Shown here piece by piece: positions 58,174 through 64,000 of a DNA stretch of 64,000 bases (positions within the stretch are counted from its first letter, which is position 1; each line of letters opens with the position of its first letter). The position numbers were made by a program, and so were the translations under genes. Under the pieces are notes generated by a model. It was not told the DNA's origin, searched no databases, and saw nothing but the letters and a program-made list of their open reading frames with translations. Source of the DNA: Zygnema cylindricum. Lineage: Eukaryota; Streptophyta; Zygnematophyceae; Zygnematales; Zygnemataceae. The DNA is taken from positions 237,288-301,287 of the forward strand of contig JBBHKE010000316.1 in assembly GCA_037447655.1 (NCBI GenBank), written 5' to 3'.

Positions 58174-59554
58174 ATGTTTGTGATTTTTTAGTGTACTTTT
58201 ACAAGTTCAATACCATGTTTTTGTGGTTTCAATAGGTTTCTTGACATATGGTAAGGGTATAGATAGTAGTAGTATTTTGTGAAAGATAGGGTTAAATGCA
58301 TTTTATCGGAGATGTGTGACTGTACAAAGCTGAGGATTGTGGGTGACCTGGGGGACCTTGAAGCAAATGCATCTTTTGTATTTCAAAGAGTACTTTTATT
58401 GAAACTCAGTGATTCAGAAAATTTAAGGCCTTGTTCTTGTTCTCGGCTTGTGTGTATGCATGTGATTTCTGGATATCCACCTTTTGTGGTTGACAAATGT
58501 ATGATTAAGAGGAGGATTATCATTGCAAATCGCTGACATTTTGCACTTATAACAGATCGGATTTTGCACTTAGAACAGATAGGATTTGGATTTGCATTCT
58601 CTTGGAGTATCATCCTCGCAAATGTAATTCTCAAGACGAACGGCTGATAAACATCCATTATAAATTGACTTTGTTTTCGGCCACTGACTCAATGCCTTCA
58701 CATTTATATGGTTTTAAGCTGAGATATATCAGTATGAAAAATTATGATGAAAGTACCCAAATAATACTACAGATAGCGAAAGGAAAAAAGATAACACAAA
58801 CATTTGGTAAACCCCTTGTCAAAGATTAGAGAAGACTGCCCAAACAAGAAGCCTTCCTCTTTAAGAGATGTGGAACTCTCTGAAAACATATCAATAACAT
58901 TTAGCTGAAGAACCTTAATCTGAATTCAAAGTAAATCAAATTCCATACACAGCCTCCTTCCAACTTCCACCTGTTTATTTAATACCAAAGTTGTTGAGTC
59001 GAAAAGCAGCCTCGGAAGTCAGTTGTAGGCAAGCGAAACAACAAAAACGTCCGCTAGAGAGCATAAATGCCAAACTTATACTTGGTTTATTTAATCGACA
59101 AAAAACCATGCGGTAATTTGTAAAGCAGTGACCAAAAAAAATTCAGGAAGTGACTCTTTTGTAAACAGTGCCATATTTCAGGTAATGTTTCTGATACTCA
59201 AAAAATCACTACGTTGAGTCGCCTTTTACTACATCCTAAATCGCTATCAGTGTAGGAAATTAATAGTACAAGGACTGTTGTAGTGAAAACAAATGTACCC
59301 GACTTTTTAGTAATATTAATTCTATTTCCAGACCAAATGTCGTGGACGGTTACGGACAGCCAAAAGTATTAGCTTTAATTTTAAAAAAAAAAACCATTAG
59401 CACTATTTTGTGTTCAGAAGGAAAAAAATACCCTTCATTTTACAAATGCGGCAAATCCACGATTTACAGGTAGAGCCATATATTCCTAATTAAAAGAGTG
59501 TTACAAAAATCGACAATTAATCTATATAAAGATAGAATACGCAGGATAAATTAA
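58174..59554. other. FAP 3' flank and intergenic DNA
   Basis: No gene is supported. A degraded MITE-like end TACATCCTAAATCGCTATCAG is at about 59231. Confidence 0.4.
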
Positions 59555-60255
59555 AAAGCACGATGGTAAACCATCTGGGTCCGGGGGTACAAAAGGGGTG
59601 GCATGGCCGAAACTGAAAAACTACCAGCAGGGGAATAAAATAAAATAACGGCATAACAAAAACAAAAAGAAACAACAACAAGGAAAATAAAAGCACCCAA
59701 ACTCAAAATGAAAAGCACGACAATTGACAAAGCCAGAACTACAACCCCAACCCCAACCCAATTAAATAACTACGAAAAGCAACCCCGTAAGTCCCCCCAT
59801 CCGGGGGAGCACGTTGAGGGAGTTCCGGAACCCGGCGACGATCCATAGCCGCAACAGCCGATCGGAGGAGAATAGAAGCTTGCACTCGTTGTAAAGCCAC
59901 AGATAAGCGTTGACGATAAAAAGAAGTAAGGACCGAAGGAGGAGGGCTCCCTAGTCCTCGGCGCTCGAAAGCACGTCGAGCGCAAGTACGGAGAAACTCT
60001 TCCATTGCAACACCCAGACAACCAAAGATCTCGACCGCCATCGGAATAAAGTCATCCATAGGGTCCCGGTGGGCATAATCACGCTCCTTCCCCTTAGTGG
60101 CATCACGAGCCGCCACCCCAACATGTCGAGCCGCCTGACCAACAACTGTAGGTGAAGTAGGGTTCGCCAAAACAATATCACCGAAGATGCGACAGGCACC
60201 ATCAAGCAGAACAACATCGATCCGACGCTTGGGAATAATATGAGAAACTTCCCAT
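59555..60255 (-). mobile_element. LINE fragment, minus strand
   Basis: The minus-strand frame runs from about 60255 (EVSHIIPKRRIDVVLLDG) to its stop at 59739, uninterrupted, then the 3' UTR with GGGTTGGGGTTGGGGTTG and the 3' hairpin AGATGGTTTACCATCG at about 59580. It is truncated at its 5' end inside the endonuclease-like region. Confidence 0.9.
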
Positions 60256-60698
60256 AGAATACTGCCGATGAAAGCGGATAAAAACAAAATTCCATGTGAC
60301 CGTAAATTACCAAACAAACGTCACAAATTAAAAAAAAGGTCTTCTACGCCAGTTGTTAATGTAACAACTCACACAGCCCCCTCAAAACCGCAAACCCTGG
60401 GAAGGTTGGATTTCCCCATCTTGTACTCCCAAGCTGCCACCTGGCGCTTCAGGAGAGAAGAACAGCTCTCAAATAGAAGGAGACCAATGACATTGCAGCG
60501 ATACACAGAGGAAAACACAATAGCGGTGCAGTACTGCAAAAACATAGTTGACATACACCTGAAGAACCATTCAATACAGAATGACTTCATTTCTGTACCC
60601 CCATGTGTTGCCACCCAAATGTTATTTTGTTTACCCAATACTACACCACTCATTGTTGATAGCGTCAAAGATTTATTAATGTTAATGCGAAAGTAGAA
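60256..60698. other. Spacer between two inverted LINE fragments
   Basis: A 142-codon plus-strand frame (to 60696) is open but has no recognised domain. It may be part of another element split by the LINE copies. Confidence 0.35.
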
Positions 60699-61260
60699 TT
60701 AGCGCGTGATGCCGCTAAGGCGAAGGAGCGTGATTATGCCCACCGTGACCCTATGGACGACTTTATTCCAATGGCGGTTGAGATCTTTGGTTGTTTGGGT
60801 GTTGCTTTGGACGAGTTTCTCCGTAGTGCTCGACGTGCTTTCGAGGGACGAGGACCTGGGAGCCCTCCTCCTTCGGTCCTTACTTCTTTTTATCCTCAAC
60901 ATTTATCTGTGGCTTTACAGCGAGTGCAGGCTTCTATTCTCCTTCGGTCGGCTATAGCGGTTATGGATCGTCGACGTGTTCCAGAACTCCCTCAACGTGC
61001 TCCCCCAGGCTGGGGGGACTTACGGGGTTGCTTTTATTAGATAATTAAATTGGGGTTGGGCTTGTAGTTTTGTTTTTGTTCGCTGCTGTGCTCTCATTTT
61101 GGGTTTGGGTGCTTTTATTCTACTTGCCATTTTTATGTGTTCACGTTGCTTTTTTTGTTTTTCATTGCCCTACTTGTAGTTTTCAGTTTTTGCCTTGCCA
61201 CCACTTATGTACCCTCGGACTCAGATGGTTTACCATCGTGCTTTTTAATTTATCTCGTGT
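60699..61260 (+). mobile_element. LINE fragment, plus strand
   Basis: It starts in the frame at RDAAKAKERDYAHRDPMDD and is open to a stop at 61038, then the 3' UTR with the hairpin GATGGTTTACCATC at about 61224 and a TTTTTAATTTATC end. Strongly 5'-truncated. Confidence 0.9.
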
Positions 61261-61574
61261 GTTTTAGATGAGGTTGAGTGAAGCCATCCCAAGCCTCAAA
61301 CATAACTAGTCCTCCCATGACTTGTAGATAAGGGCTTTGGAATGTCAGTAGTTGACAACAGGAAGTTGATGGCCCCAAAGGGAAAAAACCACTCCATCAG
61401 AACTCCAATAATTAATTCATTAGTCACACCCAAAGGTCCAGAGACGAGGTTAACTTGTTTTTCTTGAAAGCAACAATAGGATTTTGAGCATATCCCCAGT
61501 TCTCAATGACGAAGTGTTGTGCGCCACCTACTGACCACAACCCAGATTGATGTGTAATTAGCTCTTCTCCTCAT
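61261..61574. other. Spacer between LINE copies
   Basis: I see no gene or repeat in this 0.3 kb. Confidence 0.4.
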
Positions 61575-64000
61575 CTTTTAGCGGGGGGCCCCTCGGGCAC
61601 AGTATATGAGTTGTTTCGCGATGTTTTGCCCCCTGAATCGGGTGCCCGGGGGTTCGATGTGTTTTTTCGAGTTTGTTCACTTATAGCTAGTGGGGATGTT
61701 CCCCCTCGGATTTGTGATCTTCTCACGGCCTCCCGCCTTGTGGCAATGGCCAAACCTAATGGTAGGATCCGCCCTATTGTCGTGGGAGAGGTTTTATATA
61801 GATTGGTGGCTCGTGCGATATGTCTCCAGCTCCAACCGACTTTCCATGATTATTTCTCTCCTCATCAGTTTGGAGTGGCCACGAGAGGGGGTTGTGAGGC
61901 CGTGGTCCATGGGATTTGTGCTTTGTTGGATGTACATCCGGATTGGTTGGTCCTTCAAGTCGACGTTTCCAATGCATTAAATATAGTGGATCGGAACGTG
62001 ATTTTTTCAGAGCTTATGGCGGCTTCATCTCCGATTGTCGAATTGTTCCCCTTTGTGAGGGCTTTCTATTCTTTGACAAACAGCCTTTCCTTCTCGGCCA
62101 ATGTTGATATTATTCCTCTCTCCTCTGCTATTGGCACTCGCCAAGGTGACCCTTTTGGCGAACCTTTGTTCGCCCTTGCCCATTACCGGGCCCTTCATGC
62201 CTCCGCAGCCGCCTTCCCTTTTTGCCTTTTTCCTTCGGTCGTAGATGATACGCACGTTATTGGGCCGAGAGAACAAGTCGTGTTGGCATATGATTTTTTT
62301 CAAGGAACGTTTAGCCGAACTCAACCTTTCAGTTCAGCCGTCGAAGTGTGTTATTTGGTCTCCTCAGGATATTCCACTTTCGTTTGCTACCCCTCCTGGT
62401 TTTCAAACCCCTTCTCTTTTGAATGGCATTCGTGTGCTTGGTTGCCCCCTTGGTTCAAATACTTTCGTGACCCAATTCCTTCATGATGCTTTACAGACAG
62501 ATCTAGCCCAAGTGGACGACCTTCCTCACCTTCCCGATCCCCAAGTTGCTTTTGCCATGTTAACCAGGTGTTTTCCCCACCGCCCTTCCTACCTCACTTG
62601 TACTTCCCCTCCCACCTCGACATTTCTCTCCTCTCTCTCGGCTTTTGACGATCGCCTCATGGACGTCCTCCACACTTTGTTAGGTCGCGGGGCATTTGAT
62701 CGCGAGTCTCGGCCATCGGCCCTCATTCAGGCATCCCTCCATGTCTCTACTGGGGGGTTGGGTCTATTATCGACCGCTCGTGTTGCTCCAACTGCCTATT
62801 TGGGAAGTTGGTATCTTATTGCCTCTACTCTTGTTTCTCGTTTCTTGGCTGGGGACACCCCCGTTCTAGCTACTGTTATCCCCCGGGTTTCAAACAGTGT
62901 GTTCGCCTTCCAACGATCTCTATTGGACGCGTCTCGTTCTCTTCCTCCCCATTCCCTTGTGGATGTGCAGATTTTCTCGACCCTTGTTACAAAATCTGTT
63001 GAGCGTGTCCAGGAATCGATTTCCGACCGGGTTGTCGCCACCATTAAATCCGAGCTTCTCATGGCGCTTCCCTTTGATTCTTCTCGTGCCCGTCTTCTCT
63101 CTTGTGGTGGACCTGGTTCTGGGTCTTGGCTTTTTGCCACACCTATTTTGTCCACTCTTCGATTCTCACCAGCTCAGTTCACCACTGCCCTTCGGTTTAG
63201 CCTCGGCCTCCCCCATCCTTCTTTACTTGGCTCTCTTGTTTGTGCATGTGGTCGTGTCTTGGGGCCCGATGGTGTCCATTTGCTTCGTTGCTCCCACGGG
63301 GGAGATTTGATCCAGGCGCACGACACTATTTGAGACACCGTTGCCACTATTGCTTTAGAAGGGGGCTTTTCTGTGCGTCGAGAGGTTTCTCATATTATTC
63401 CCTCGCGTCGGATCGATGTTGTTTTGCTTGATGGTGCCCGTCGCATTTTCGCTGATATTATTCTGGCGAACCCAACTTCAGCTACAGTTGTTGGTCAGGC
63501 GGCTCGACATCTTGGGGTGGCAGCTCGTCATGCTGCTAAGGCGAAGGAGCGTGATTATGCCCACCGGAACCCTATGTATGACTTTATCCCGACGGTGGTC
63601 GAGATCTTTGGTTGTTTGGGTGTTGCACTGGACGAGTTTCTCCGTACTTGTGCTCGACGTGCTTTCGAGCGTCGAGGACCTGGGAGCCCTCTTCCTTCGG
63701 TCCTTGCTTCTTTTTACCGTCAACGCTTATCTGTGGCTCTACAACGAGTGCAGGCTTCTATTCTCCTCCGATCGACTGTTGCGGTTATGGATCGTCGCCG
63801 TGCTCCGGAACTCCCTCAACGTGCTCCCCCGGGTTGGGGGGACTTACGGGGTTGTTTTTCGTAGATATTTAATTGAGTTAGGGTTGGGGTTGGGGTTTGT
63901 ATTTTTGTTTTTGTGAGTTGCCGTGCTTTTCATTTTGAGTTAGGGTGCTTTTATTTTCCTTGTTGTTGCTTCCTTTTTTAGGGTGTGTTCTTGTTGCTCT
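61575..64000 (+). mobile_element. LINE (non-LTR retrotransposon), RT to 3' UTR, truncated by the window end
   Basis: The copy begins inside the RT (AGGPSGTVYELFRDVLPP) and runs to the stop at 63862 and into the 3' UTR. RT motifs: RPIVVGEVLYRLVA, motif A VLQVDVSNAL, motif B GTRQGDPFGEP, and motif C as VVDD rather than the usual (Y/F)ADD. A C-terminal CxC...H...C knuckle (CACGRVLGPDGVHLLRC) and a DVVLLDG..FADIILANP block suggest a restriction-like endonuclease, so this would be an RLE-type LINE (inference). It would copy its own RNA at a nicked target. The copy is dead: a frameshift at the T7 run 62294-62300 and a TGA at 63331-63333. Confidence 0.9.
61611..63864 (+). pseudogene. LINE reverse transcriptase / C-terminal domain, frameshifted
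   Basis: RT is in one frame up to about 62295 and the rest in another frame. The frame changes at a run of seven T. After the shift the protein continues FKERLAELNLSVQPSKCV..., a thumb-like region, then the knuckle and endonuclease-like part, with one TGA where another copy in the window (44.42 kb) has CGC (Arg). The 5' part of the element (ORF1 and RT start) is absent. Confidence 0.85.

Overview
The window reads as nuclear DNA of a green plant lineage, most likely a streptophyte (charophyte alga or early-diverging land plant). Supporting signs are intron-rich genes with plant-type products: an APRL-type thioredoxin-fold ER protein, a plastid-targeted chalcone-isomerase-fold fatty-acid-binding protein, a TALE-like homeodomain gene and a receptor-kinase-derived pseudokinase. 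There is also a Ty1/copia element with an initiator-Met-tRNA primer site. The species cannot be fixed from the sequence alone. A run of 10 Ns at 33991-34000 marks an assembly gap.

Layout. 1.4-3.9 kb (-): a three-exon gene with two TALE-like homeodomains, each split by an intron at the same helix-3 position. 5.4-10.6 kb (+): a decayed pogo/CENP-B-like transposase gene whose 3.6 kb first intron holds a second reading frame (7.0-8.8 kb) bordered by GTCGTCGC-rich repeats. 10.7-20.2 kb: AT-rich repeat-laden intergenic DNA with short TIR elements. 20.2-26.2 kb (-): a nearly intact Ty1/copia retrotransposon with 499-bp LTRs, a GATCT target duplication and one in-frame amber codon. 26-38.5 kb: no convincing gene; tandem repeats dominate, including a CpG-rich 27-bp minisatellite of about 2.5 kb and a 1.2 kb degenerate AATC tetranucleotide tract. 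38.8-42.1 kb (+): a tandem duplication of a degenerate protein-kinase gene; copy 1 is a pseudogene, and copy 2 is broken by a 191-bp MITE sitting in a coding exon. 43-45 kb: LINE fragments. 45.6-46.9 kb (-): an unidentified multi-exon gene with phase-compatible exons. 49.6-52.1 kb (+): the APRL gene, with an intronic array of decayed copies of its own exon end. 55.7-58.2 kb (+): the FAP gene. 59.6-64.0 kb: further LINE fragments, including the reverse transcriptase and C-terminal part of one copy running off the window.

The genes form no operon or pathway. The host genes (homeodomain factor, pseudokinase, APRL, FAP, one unknown) are separate transcription units scattered among mobile elements. 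The most distinctive local features are the paired homeodomains with matching introns, the MITE-broken pseudokinase exon, the nested frame in a transposase intron, and the leaky-context amber codon in the copia polyprotein. Exon boundaries were read by eye from GT/AG sites, frame continuity and homology; none is supported by transcript data here.
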